From contig NZ_CP103300.1 in assembly GCF_025562755.1 (NCBI RefSeq), positions 2,536,501 through 2,600,500 on the forward strand: a stretch of 64,000 bases of DNA, in the 5' to 3' direction. Of this stretch, positions 25,387-33,817 are shown in pieces. Under the pieces are notes generated by a model. It was not told the origin of the DNA and ran no database searches. It worked only from the letters and a program-made list of their open reading frames with translations. The DNA is from Endozoicomonas euniceicola. Its GTDB lineage: Bacteria; Pseudomonadota; Gammaproteobacteria; Pseudomonadales; Endozoicomonadaceae. Numbering within the stretch: position 1 is the stretch's first letter; each line of letters starts with the position of its first letter. Both the position numbers and the translations under genes were made by a program.

Positions 25387-26697
25387 TTATAATGAATGGC
25401 CTTTGGTAATATCAGAAAAAGGCCTGAAATTTGAGTAGGCCCTGGACTGTATTTTTTTTATACTGCGCTTATCTAATATCCTGCGAAACCTGCCGATTAA
25501 GTCACGACCAAATCGCTTTTTTCGCTCCCACCTATTCACTAAATTACGAGCATCGGTAACTTTCTTTTCGTGAATAAGATGCCAGACAAGGGCATCAGCA
25601 AGATTAAGATTACCAGGCCAGATACTCAGCAAACCTTTCATATATTTTTCAGCAGCCCATGTCATCTCAGATTGCTCAAAAATATAAACTGTCCACCACC
25701 AGAAGTGCTCAAGATTAGTGATATATTGATGTTTTTCTTGCAACTTCCTAAGCTCATCATCAATCATTTGCTCAATCTGTTCTGGGAAATACGCACTCGC
25801 ATCAATCACGTTCTTTATAAATGTTATATGTCGTCTGAATGTCAACTGCTGCCGTGCATCGTCTCCGCTACTATCAACCAGGTTTCGCAAAAATTCTAAA
25901 ATTTCCGGTAGCAATAACTTGAGTGACAAATGCCGCAGCATGGTATTGATGTAATTGACAAACTCACCAAGCGTCTGAGGCCCTTCGCTGATGGTTATTT
26001 GATGGCTTGGGCGAGCTTCATTCCTGATTACAACGTTCTCTGCGTAATACTCTTCGTCATAACGGAACTTCACTCTACGTTTTTTGTCTGCCGGACTCTG
26101 AATAGCAGAATTTATTCCGGAAAACAGGTCATGATTACTGCTTTCTGAGCCGGATTGCTTCTGCTTTTGAGCAAGCTGCCTGAAAATCTCTGAATCAATG
26201 ACGACATTTGAATACTCCATCAGTTGCCGTATAAAATCCCTGGCATTTGAATCGCTAACCAGAACATTGGTTTTCAGCTTTTTTATGTGCGGATTACCAA
26301 GTTCATCAATCTCCACAATAATGAAAACAAGAACGCCCTCTTCATTAACACTGAGCCACAGCTCTGGTTTAGAAAATAACTCGACTGCTGAACAATGACT
26401 CAAATCGGAATACTGCCGGCAAGAAGGAACCGTACTTAAATCTAACCTTCGCTCCTGAAACGGAGCTAAAACATCATTCCCGTTATAGACCGGAGGCTCA
26501 CTGCTCTGTGGGTAGATTCTATTTTTATCAGATAGCCACGGCAACAGGGTATTGATGGCAGGCATTAAAGCCATGGCGTAAATCGCCGGGCTTTTGACTT
26601 CAGCAACCTCTGTGGAAGAGGTTGAAGATCTGGCAAATCCCGAAGCAACAAGACAGGCCACTGAAATATGGCACGCTAATGATTTTTTGTTAAACAT
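25387..26697 (-). CDS. Exported protein of unknown function
   Basis: 436 residues from ATG 26697. N-terminal signal (MFNKKSLACHISVACLVASGFARS). No family recognised. The middle part is acidic and hydrophilic; the C-terminal part is helical and Trp-rich (LEHFWWWTVYIFEQSEMTWAAEKYM, LSIWPGNLNLADALVWHLIHEKKVTDARNL) with a TPR-like look and ends strongly basic. The longer frame to 26775 runs into a miniature IS605 derivative, so the shorter start is preferred. Its promoter would have to lie in or beyond that element. Confidence 0.6.
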   Translation of the reverse strand: MFNKKSLACHISVACLVASGFARSSTSSTEVAEVKSPAIYAMALMPAINTLLPWLSDKNRIYPQSSEPPVYNGNDVLAPFQERRLDLSTVPSCRQYSDLSHCSAVELFSKPELWLSVNEEGVLVFIIVEIDELGNPHIKKLKTNVLVSDSNARDFIRQLMEYSNVVIDSEIFRQLAQKQKQSGSESSNHDLFSGINSAIQSPADKKRRVKFRYDEEYYAENVVIRNEARPSHQITISEGPQTLGEFVNYINTMLRHLSLKLLLPEILEFLRNLVDSSGDDARQQLTFRRHITFIKNVIDASAYFPEQIEQMIDDELRKLQEKHQYITNLEHFWWWTVYIFEQSEMTWAAEKYMKGLLSIWPGNLNLADALVWHLIHEKKVTDARNLVNRWERKKRFGRDLIGRFRRILDKRSIKKIQSRAYSNFRPFSDITKGHSL

Positions 26698-26734
26698 CGC
26701 ATTTTTGCTGAAAGTTATAATCACAGGCGGTGAA

Positions 26735-27031
26735 ATGGCTCCCCCACAGCTAAAGCAGGGTGCTTCTGACTTCACAGGCTACAGCCAGTCTATAGCGACT
26801 GGACTTACACAGAAGCCTCCATCAGCAGAACCGGCTTGCCCATCCGGTTTAATATTAAATTCCGGGCTTTGTAATGTTGGCCATCACTTGGTTTTCGATA
26901 ACGTCCAACTAAAGCAGGCATCAAGATAGAGCAGGTAAATAGCTATGTCAAAAACCCAACCGGAACGCTCTACGCATTCCCGCCTTATATCCCCTCACTC
27001 AAAGTAAGGGACTTACGGCGAAAACGCTAAA
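26735..27031. mobile_element. Miniature non-autonomous derivative of an IS200/IS605 element
   Basis: About 300 bp with both ends resembling the complete IS605-type elements here: the left side has GGCTCCCCCA...GGGTGCTTCTGACTT and then CCTCCATCAGCAGAAC (end of tnpB); the right side has GCTCTACGC, TTCCCGCCTTATATCCCC and TTACGGCGAAAACGCTAAA. tnpA and nearly all of tnpB are missing. Sequence identity is moderate, so it derives from a related rather than the same element. Confidence 0.65.
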
Positions 27032-27568
27032 GCATAGTCCAGTTATTCTGCTCCTGAATGGTCAAAGCCATACCGTTAATTTTTTTAAACAAAACTCCCC
27101 CTGAATACCGACAATGCAAAATAAGAGAACGCAGATTCAGAACTTGCGAAGATCGTTAATATTCAAACAAGAACTGACCACAATGATTCAGATAGAATCA
27201 CTCAGCTTGCTGACCGTTTCGCACTATACAGCTTCGTTGAATCGTCTATTCTTTAGTCCGATTAATCGGAAATCAACCATGCCTATTCATTTACAAACTC
27301 TATAAATTTGCACGACCAATTTTGACCACAACCAGCATCTGTCGTCCATACTGACAATGCCTCCCGTGGCTGACACACAATCTACATCACTCGACACACC
27401 GAGAACGGGCACCCCATGAAACTGCTGCGTAACGCTACTATCGCTCTGGCAACAATGACCGCTGCTGCCACCGCCAGCGCTGACTACCTGTACGGCTTTG
27501 GTAATGTCAGCATCAGCTATCTGGACTGGAGCAGCAAGACCGAAAAGAATACTGAAAAGAAAGACTTT

Positions 27569-29184
27569 GTAACTATTCAGCACCCAGCAAAGGTTGATCG
27601 CTGTAATTCTTCATCGCAATAAGCAAGGCTTCAAAAACGTTATGTCCCTGCTTTCTCGCCGATGAGACATAACTTCGGATGCGGCTATACCATTCCGCCC
27701 CTTTCTTACTTCGGATACATCCCGATATTTTCTGTTTTACCTTACCATTCCGGATGTCTCGCTCACTGCCATTGTTGTCGAAGGGTATTCTGAAGTCAGT
27801 CATGAACCTCAAGGTTGCTTCCTTGAATTTCACCAGTCGCTTGAACAGGTTAAAGGCTTTCGTATTTCTCACTTTGTCGTCGCCCCGCCGTTGCCGTAGG
27901 CGTTCCATATATTCGGCTTCCTCGGCCTGAGCCCTTTTCGCAGTCCGCTCGAACAGTGAACTAATCCGTTGGCGAATCGTCTCTGGCATCGCCTCCATGC
28001 CAATTTTTTTGAAACCGTTGCTGAGATGCCAAGCCAGCCTTAGCATCCGCTGAAGGCGTACAGCCAGATGGTTGCAATCCCGGTCAACAACACCCTGTAA
28101 CTCCCTCAGGTGATGAGCGTTGCACAGCACATGAAGAGCGGCATAGCGGAAGTAAGCCTTGTAATGGTCATGAACCAGTATTCCGGCAAAAGTCAGCAAA
28201 ACGCCCATTGACTCAATGGCAGAGTGGCCTTTACTGGGATCAAGGTGATACAGCGTCCATTTTTCACTACGCAGAACGTGCATCCACCATAGCGAACCAG
28301 CCACCCGCATGCCTGTCTCATCGGCACCAGCAATGGGTGCGTTCTTAAGAGCATCGACAATTACCTGCTCGGTGCTGGCCAGTTGATCATAGGCATTTTC
28401 CTGGAACATACAAATGGAAACCGGACTGACTTCCAGCCCGTAAATATCCAGGAAAAACTGGGAAGCGCGTTTGTATGGCACCAACTGGTACTGGCAGAGA
28501 TACACCGCCAGCGCCTGGGTAGCAGGTCCATACTGAACATGGGAGTCAACGCCTTCCGGGAAGCTGCCGAGGGTTACATGACCGCATTCACACTTTTTGA
28601 CTTCCGCTACATGAGCCGTGACTTCAAAGTGACCAAAACGACCAGGTTCAAATACCTGCCTTTCGATTAGCTTGACGATTTTAGAAGAACGTAATGAACG
28701 ATGGCAGTTCTCGCAGTCTATAACCGGATGGTATTGGGTGCGCCCAGGGTCTTCGACCTGCCTAAGCGTAGAGCCTTTATGACCTCTTTGACCACCGGGC
28801 TTGCGACCAGATTTCTCTCGTAAGCTTTTGGGGTTGGGCTTTTCGCCTTTAGGATCACTGTCCGGGTCTGGCGTCGTACCAGATGAGTCTTTTTTCTTGG
28901 CGGAAGGCTTGGCATAACCATCCGTAGAAGGAGGCTTGCTACTGTTCCTGCTGTTGGTGTTAAGCCTGTCGCTTAACTCCTTGTTCTCTGCTTCCAGTTT
29001 TGAAACCTGCTCACTCAAACAAGTAATCTGCTCCTGTTGCTCATTCACAGCAGTAAGGAGAGCGACGATAATCTGGAATTCGGGAGCAGGTTGACTCATG
29101 ACGTGCAGATGCCTGAAAACTGTCTTTCAAAATGGCACAAAATCACAAAAATTCCAGTCTATCGTTTGGGGGCTGAATAGTTAC
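27569..29184 (-). mobile_element. IS66-family insertion sequence (1,616 bp)
   Basis: Ends GTAACTATTCAGC and GCTGAATAGTTAC are inverted repeats starting with the GTAA typical of IS66. The 8-bp target duplication AAGACTTT flanks both sides (27561-27568 and 29185-29192). Only the tnpC-type gene is present, without tnpA/tnpB, as in the ISBst12-like subgroup. Confidence 0.93.
27573..29099 (-). CDS. tnpC: IS66-family transposase TnpC
   Basis: 508 residues. N-terminal leucine-zipper-like coiled coil (EQITCLSEQVSKLEAENKEL), a Ser/Pro/Lys-rich linker with NSRNSSKPPSTDGY, a zinc-finger region (CENCHRSL...CECGHV), then the DDE domain: IAGADETGMRV, LVHDHYKAYF and the C-terminal DFRIPFDNNGSERDIRN with the catalytic Glu. 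Apparently intact. Confidence 0.93.
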   Translation of the reverse strand: MSQPAPEFQIIVALLTAVNEQQEQITCLSEQVSKLEAENKELSDRLNTNSRNSSKPPSTDGYAKPSAKKKDSSGTTPDPDSDPKGEKPNPKSLREKSGRKPGGQRGHKGSTLRQVEDPGRTQYHPVIDCENCHRSLRSSKIVKLIERQVFEPGRFGHFEVTAHVAEVKKCECGHVTLGSFPEGVDSHVQYGPATQALAVYLCQYQLVPYKRASQFFLDIYGLEVSPVSICMFQENAYDQLASTEQVIVDALKNAPIAGADETGMRVAGSLWWMHVLRSEKWTLYHLDPSKGHSAIESMGVLLTFAGILVHDHYKAYFRYAALHVLCNAHHLRELQGVVDRDCNHLAVRLQRMLRLAWHLSNGFKKIGMEAMPETIRQRISSLFERTAKRAQAEEAEYMERLRQRRGDDKVRNTKAFNLFKRLVKFKEATLRFMTDFRIPFDNNGSERDIRNGKVKQKISGCIRSKKGAEWYSRIRSYVSSARKQGHNVFEALLIAMKNYSDQPLLGAE

Positions 29185-29830
29185 AAGACTTTACCTACCT
29201 GGAAGCTGAGGGTGGCGCCGGTTTTACCTGGGGTGAGGTGTATGGTTTTATCGATATAGAAAACCCTACTAAAAGTAATGACCGAGTGATCGGTACACGC
29301 CCTAATGGCACCAAAATTATCAACGGCCGACGTGTAGCTATAAAAGGTAATACCCGCATCAAGCTGGGTGACTCTGGCTTTAACCTGTTTGGTCAGATCT
29401 ACGATCTGAACACCAGCGGCTTTAATGAGCAAAACCGTTTCGTTGGCTTCGGCTATAACTTTACCAGTGACAACTACTTCTTCAAACCCGTTCTTGCCCT
29501 GCACAATGCAGAAACCACCTATTTCAGCGGTAACAATGGTTACATGCTGGGCTGGGTAGCCGGTTATAACTTTAAAGCCATGGGCGAAGACTTCATGGTC
29601 ACCAACTGGCACGAGTATGAGTTCGATCGCAACTCCAAGTATCTGCAAAAGAATGGTAAAGCCAGAAAAACAGGTCATAACGGCGCTGTTGCCCTGTGGT
29701 GGAACGCAACCAACCACATCACGGCAGGTCTGCAATACCGCTACGCTGATGACAAGCTGGGAAGTGCCACTTATCAGGACGGTGTCATCTATACTCTGAA
29801 GTACAACTTCTGATCGATGTGTATTGATTG

Positions 29831-29863
29831 AAAAAATGCTCCCACTTCGGGAGCATTTTTTTT
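29831..29863 (+). terminator. Rho-independent terminator after tsx
   Basis: ATGCTCCC-ACTT-CGGGAGCAT flanked by an A run and a run of eight T; works in both directions. It lies 18 bp after the tsx stop. Confidence 0.9.
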
Positions 29864-29888
29864 ACTTTTAAAATAGGGCTGAGCCGAT

Positions 29889-30112
29889 ATGCAGTTGCAA
29901 CAACCTAACAACCCCCTTCACGGAATTACCCTGAAAAAATTGTCACCGACCTTCAGTTACACTTTGGCTGGAAACGCCTCGGGCAAATGATCAATATCAG
30001 GTGTTTTACCCACGAGCCTTCGGTTAAATCCAGCCTCAAGTTTCTTCGCCGCACCCCGTGGGTGCGAGAAAAAGTCGAAAAGCTTTATATAGAAACATTT
30101 GCGGCTGATTAA
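29889..30112 (+). pseudogene. VF530/DUF2132-family small DNA-binding protein, frameshifted
   Basis: ATG 29889 starts QPNNPLHGITL; after about 15 codons the family sequence continues in another frame as KIVTDLQLHFGWKRLGQMIN, IRCFTHEPSVKSSLKFLRRT and PWVREKVEKLYI to the TAA at 30110-30112. One base seems to be missing in CTGAAAAAATT (CTGGAAAAAATT would restore the frame). VF530 proteins are about 75 residues and possibly bind nucleic acid; role unknown. Either a recent loss or a homopolymer sequencing error. Confidence 0.75.
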
Positions 30113-30169
30113 TCATTCAATCGCTTTTCATTACCCCAGGGATGAGGGTATAAAACAACGCCTCAAGCC

Positions 30170-31816
30170 TTACTTCCTGACGATGTCCCCCGCCTGCGGC
30201 TCAAAATTAATCCGCTTCAACGGTGCATGTTTCTGAATGTATTCCTTCAGCACCACGGCATCGGTATAGCCGGTATTGATGAACGTCGGGTTGGTATCAA
30301 TTTCAGGCCATTTATCACCACCACTGGCTGAGAATTCATTGAGCGACAGTCGATAGATTTTGTCTTTCTGCACCGGCTTGCCATTGATTTCCAGCCGGGT
30401 CAGTTTATTGCCACCCGAGATGGTCAGACGAACATTGTTACTGAAATGGGCGAAGCCACCATTACCCGGCTCAATACTGGCAATGTCTTCTATAAAATGC
30501 TTCAGCTCTGCGCCATTCATCTCCACGAAGCAGACCATATTGCCAAATGGCTGAACACTTAAAATATCCTTTTCAGTAATATTGCCCGCAGACAGGCCGG
30601 TTCGGATGCCTCCGCCGTTTACAACGCCCAGGTCTGCTTTTGTTTTCTCCATTTGCGCTCTGGCAATTAACACCCCCATAGCAGCAGGGCGGTTACGGAC
30701 AACTCCACGCGCTCCGGGCATGGCTTTATCCAGTGACCCCACTTTTCTCAGCAACAATTTTGATGCTTTATCCTGATAAACCCTCAGCACTTTTAAGACA
30801 TCGGGATCTTCCGGAATCTCCGGCTCAATGTTGACCCACTCACTTTTGCCATCCACCAGCACCTGCTTTTTCAGGTTCACAGGAATCAACCGATAGTTGA
30901 CCATTTTTAATACACCACCACGGTTACCTTTCCCATCAAAGTTATCAACATAGTAGTACTCGAAGTCAGCTCGCCCTACGTATTTACCCCATTCCCATGC
31001 CTGTAAGATATAAGTGCTGTTCTTGATATCTGGCTTTTCCAGTTTGTTCTGGGAATGCCCACCCACAATAATGTCGATGCCATCGACGTCTTTTGCCAGA
31101 GTCACATCGCCAGGCGCATTGGAGCCATATCGTGCATTAAGGTAATGACCAATATGCGTGAGGGCAATCACAACATCAGCCTTTTCTTCATGTTTCAACT
31201 TGGGTACCCAGCCTTTTGCCGTAGCCACTGCTTCGGTGAAATAGATATCTTTCACGTTGTCCTGCATAACCAGAGATTCGGTATCTTCAGTGGTCAGCCC
31301 CAGAATGGCGACCCGAACCCCTCTCAGGTTTTTCATAATGTAGGGCTTGAACAAAAGCTTATCGTCGTTTTTATAGAAAATATTGGCAGCCAGAAAAGGA
31401 AAGTCAGCCCAGCGTTCCTGTTCCAGTAGGACATCCAGGGGGTTATCAAACTCATGGTTGCCCAACGCCATAGCGTCGTAGCCGATCATATTCATGCCAA
31501 TAAAATCAGGCTTCGCCTGTTGAATATCAGACTCCGGCACACCGGTATTCACATCACCCGCAGATAGAACCAGTACCTTTCCTCCTTCGTTTTCAACTTC
31601 CCTGCGAATACCGTCAATCAAGGTCTTGCGGGCTGCCATCCCCATTTCACCATGACGGTTGCGCCAGAACTTTCCATGGTTATCGTTGGTATGGAGAACG
31701 GTAAATTGTATCGACTTCAGTTTTTCTGATGTCGGGGCAGATCGATCGAACGCACAGCCGATAAGCAGTAATGCAATACCCGTCAAAAATAGAGGCATAA
31801 GGCGTTGTCTGAGCAT
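30170..31816 (-). CDS. 5'-nucleotidase/UshA-type lipoprotein
   Basis: 548 residues. Lipoprotein signal with lipobox LLIGC. Metallophosphatase domain with all the metal and catalytic motifs: HTNDNHGKFW, SAGDVNTG, GNHEFDN, LTHIGHY, GGHSQN. C-terminal 5'-nucleotidase domain with VVNGGGIRTGLSAGNITEKD, VQPFGNMV and SASGGDKWPEI for nucleotide recognition. It would act in the periplasm or on the outer-membrane surface, releasing nucleosides and phosphate from nucleotides. Divergent from a paralogue at 32044 and close to tsx and the deo genes, so it most likely feeds nucleoside uptake. Confidence 0.93.
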   Translation of the reverse strand: MLRQRLMPLFLTGIALLLIGCAFDRSAPTSEKLKSIQFTVLHTNDNHGKFWRNRHGEMGMAARKTLIDGIRREVENEGGKVLVLSAGDVNTGVPESDIQQAKPDFIGMNMIGYDAMALGNHEFDNPLDVLLEQERWADFPFLAANIFYKNDDKLLFKPYIMKNLRGVRVAILGLTTEDTESLVMQDNVKDIYFTEAVATAKGWVPKLKHEEKADVVIALTHIGHYLNARYGSNAPGDVTLAKDVDGIDIIVGGHSQNKLEKPDIKNSTYILQAWEWGKYVGRADFEYYYVDNFDGKGNRGGVLKMVNYRLIPVNLKKQVLVDGKSEWVNIEPEIPEDPDVLKVLRVYQDKASKLLLRKVGSLDKAMPGARGVVRNRPAAMGVLIARAQMEKTKADLGVVNGGGIRTGLSAGNITEKDILSVQPFGNMVCFVEMNGAELKHFIEDIASIEPGNGGFAHFSNNVRLTISGGNKLTRLEINGKPVQKDKIYRLSLNEFSASGGDKWPEIDTNPTFINTGYTDAVVLKEYIQKHAPLKRINFEPQAGDIVRK

Positions 31817-32043
31817 GGTTCTTACTCCTGTGTTGACGACCGGCGGATAATACCCTCCGATACCCTGATACTGAACGAGAAAACGACACTGCTTTTATAA
31901 GTCTTTGTTATTGATTAATTTATTTTCATACTAAAAACTCTTTACACAGACTTTTCTCAGCACCTTCCTTCCCCCGACACTCTCTTTGGAACCGCAGTGA
32001 TATATTCCACCCTGTACTAAAACTAAAGTGGTAAAGACAAACC

Positions 32044-33147
32044 ATGCCCATTCTTCGTCGACTTTCACTGATTACAGCTCTGTTTTCCATGTCAGCCCTG
32101 CTGGCAGGATGCTCGTCCGCTGTAGAAAACAGTCGCTATGAGGAAGGCAAAAACCATAAACTGACCGTGTTGCATACAAACGACAACAGCGGTCAGTTCT
32201 GGCGTAACGACAAGGGGGAGTGGGGCATGGCTGCCCGTAAAACACTCATAGACTCCATTCGTGAAGAGGTCGAAAGCAAAGGCGGACATGTTCTTGTGCT
32301 CTCTGGCGGTAACATCAACAAAGGTGTGCCGGAACCTGACCTGCAAAGCGGCATTCCTGATATTCTGGGCATGAATTTGATGGATTACGATGCCATGGTC
32401 GTTGGCTGTCAGGAATTTGATATTCCGCCCAACACTCTCAAAAGGCAGCAGGAACTTGCCGATTTTCCCATGCTGGCAGCTAATGTCTTTGACTCAGAAA
32501 CCGGGCAGCCTCAATTTGACTCGTTTAAAACATTTCATTTCGACGGGTTCACTGTCTCCGTCGTCGGCATAACAACGCCTGACACCCTGAGAAACGGTCA
32601 CCCGGAAAATACCATAGGCATTGATTTCAGAGACCCGGTGCGGACGGGCAGGTCTGTTGCCAGAATGCTGCGTGATGACGCTGATATGCTGATTGCCCTA
32701 ACCCATCTTGGGCATTTTGAAACCAATAATGGATGCCTCAGTTCACCGGGCGATATCACTCTTGCTAATAAAGTAAAAGGCTATGACCTGATTGTTGGCG
32801 GACATTCACAAGACACCCTTTTCCAGCCCGTCCGGCAGAACGGCACCTGGATTGTTCAGGCTGGCAGCCGGGGGCAATATGTTGGCAGGGCTGATTTTGA
32901 GCTGAACAATGGCCTGTTATCGATGACTGACTATCAGCTGATTCCAGTCAATCATGAAGGTGACGAGAAAGTTGTGCCCGAAGATCCGGAAATGCTGGAA
33001 CTGTTAGCTCCCTACAAACTTGATCGAAATGCTGGCGTATTAAAGGAGCCAGCATTTCGATCAATCAGCTCACCCAATGAATCAGTGGCTGATTACCGCA
33101 CAACAGAATCCAGTGCGATTTCAATCATTTCATTAAACGACAACTGA
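32044..33147 (+). CDS. UshA-like lipoprotein lacking catalytic residues and the C-terminal domain
   Basis: 367 residues, lipobox LLAGC. Clearly a paralogue of the divergent nucleotidase (GHVLVLSGG, MAARKTLIDSIREEVES, GGHSQDTL), but key positions differ: HTNDNHG is HTNDNSG, AGDVNTG is GGNINKG, GNHEFD is GCQEFD. At least three metal or catalytic residues (His, Asp, Asn-His) are gone, so hydrolysis is unlikely. The whole 5'-nucleotidase C-terminal domain is absent; the last 30 residues run through a perfect inverted repeat and then into the antisense of deoD, overlapping it by 55 bp. Either a decaying duplicate or a binding protein. Confidence 0.8.
   Translation: MPILRRLSLITALFSMSALLAGCSSAVENSRYEEGKNHKLTVLHTNDNSGQFWRNDKGEWGMAARKTLIDSIREEVESKGGHVLVLSGGNINKGVPEPDLQSGIPDILGMNLMDYDAMVVGCQEFDIPPNTLKRQQELADFPMLAANVFDSETGQPQFDSFKTFHFDGFTVSVVGITTPDTLRNGHPENTIGIDFRDPVRTGRSVARMLRDDADMLIALTHLGHFETNNGCLSSPGDITLANKVKGYDLIVGGHSQDTLFQPVRQNGTWIVQAGSRGQYVGRADFELNNGLLSMTDYQLIPVNHEGDEKVVPEDPEMLELLAPYKLDRNAGVLKEPAFRSISSPNESVADYRTTESSAISIISLNDN
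33020..33064. repeat. Perfect 17-bp inverted repeat with 11-nt loop
   Basis: TTGATCGAAATGCTGGC, 11 nt, then its exact reverse complement. It lies at the end of the pseudo-nucleotidase gene and 29 bp from the deoD stop. It would form a strong hairpin in either transcript; there is no T run, so a simple intrinsic terminator is not certain. Confidence 0.85.
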
Positions 33148-33797
33148 CGATCTTCCGGAGAGAGAGCTTCGCCACGGCGAATATGGTCACTGGTTGTGCA
33201 GATCGCCAGACCTTTGGCACCGTATTCAGCGCAGACGCCATAAAGACCAGCCGCTTCCATCTCTACCCCCAGAATGCCGTGTCGCTCCATCACATCGAAC
33301 ATGTCTTTCTCGGGACTGTAGAACAGGTCGGCAGAGTACAGGTTACCCACCTTCACCGACAGGTTCTTTTCACGAGCGGTATTGACGGCGTTTTCCAACA
33401 GGCCGTAGTCGGCGATAGCCGCAAAGTCATGATCATTGAAACGTATACGGTTAATTTTTGAATCGGTACAGGCACCCATGCCGATAACAATGTCACGCAG
33501 TTTGACGTCCTGAGAAATCGCGCCGCAGGAACCCACACGAATCAGCTTGTTTACACCGTATTCGGTAATCAGTTCCTTGTAATAGATGGATGCGGAAGGG
33601 ATGCCCATACCGGACCCCATCACAGACACCTTGCGACCTTTATATTCACCGGTATAACCCAGCATATTACGAACTTCGTTAACCAGCTCAGCGCCTTCGA
33701 GGAAGGTTTCAGCAATGTATTTTGCGCGCAGAGGGTCGCCAGGCATCAGACAAACGTCTGCAAAGGCCCCTGGTTTGGCGTGAATATGAGGAGTCAC
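33093..33797 (-). CDS. deoD: Purine nucleoside phosphorylase
   Basis: Splits purine (deoxy)nucleosides with phosphate. 234 residues from GTG 33797, which gives the familiar TPHIHAKPGAFADVCLMPGDPLR start and has AGAGG upstream; TTG or ATG starts at 33821/33818 overlap the deoB stop and are less likely. Motifs: MGSGMGIPSASIY, RVGSCGAI, GVEMEAAGLYGVC and CTTSDHI with the catalytic Asp. Hexameric low-molecular-mass family. In an operon with deoB. Confidence 0.95.
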   Translation of the reverse strand: MTPHIHAKPGAFADVCLMPGDPLRAKYIAETFLEGAELVNEVRNMLGYTGEYKGRKVSVMGSGMGIPSASIYYKELITEYGVNKLIRVGSCGAISQDVKLRDIVIGMGACTDSKINRIRFNDHDFAAIADYGLLENAVNTAREKNLSVKVGNLYSADLFYSPEKDMFDVMERHGILGVEMEAAGLYGVCAEYGAKGLAICTTSDHIRRGEALSPEDRQLSFNEMIEIALDSVVR

Positions 33798-33817
33798 TTT
33801 TTTCACCTCTAAAAGCA

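Larger units (their letters stand above)
27416..29813 (+). pseudogene. tsx: tsx nucleoside channel, interrupted by an IS66-type element
   Basis: The first part (27416-27568) encodes a signal peptide (KLLRNATIALATMTAAATASA) and DYLYGFGNVSISYLDWSSK; the second (29193-29813) continues TYLELEGGAGFTWGEVYGFIDIENP, then GNTRIKLGDSGFNLFGQIYDLN and ends YTLKYNF with the aromatic C-terminus of outer-membrane barrels. The family is the Tsx/OmpK nucleoside-specific porins. Removing the IS and one copy of the 8-bp duplication restores one uninterrupted frame (KKDF then TYLE). The neighbouring nucleotidase and deo genes fit a role in nucleoside uptake. A strong terminator follows. Confidence 0.88.
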
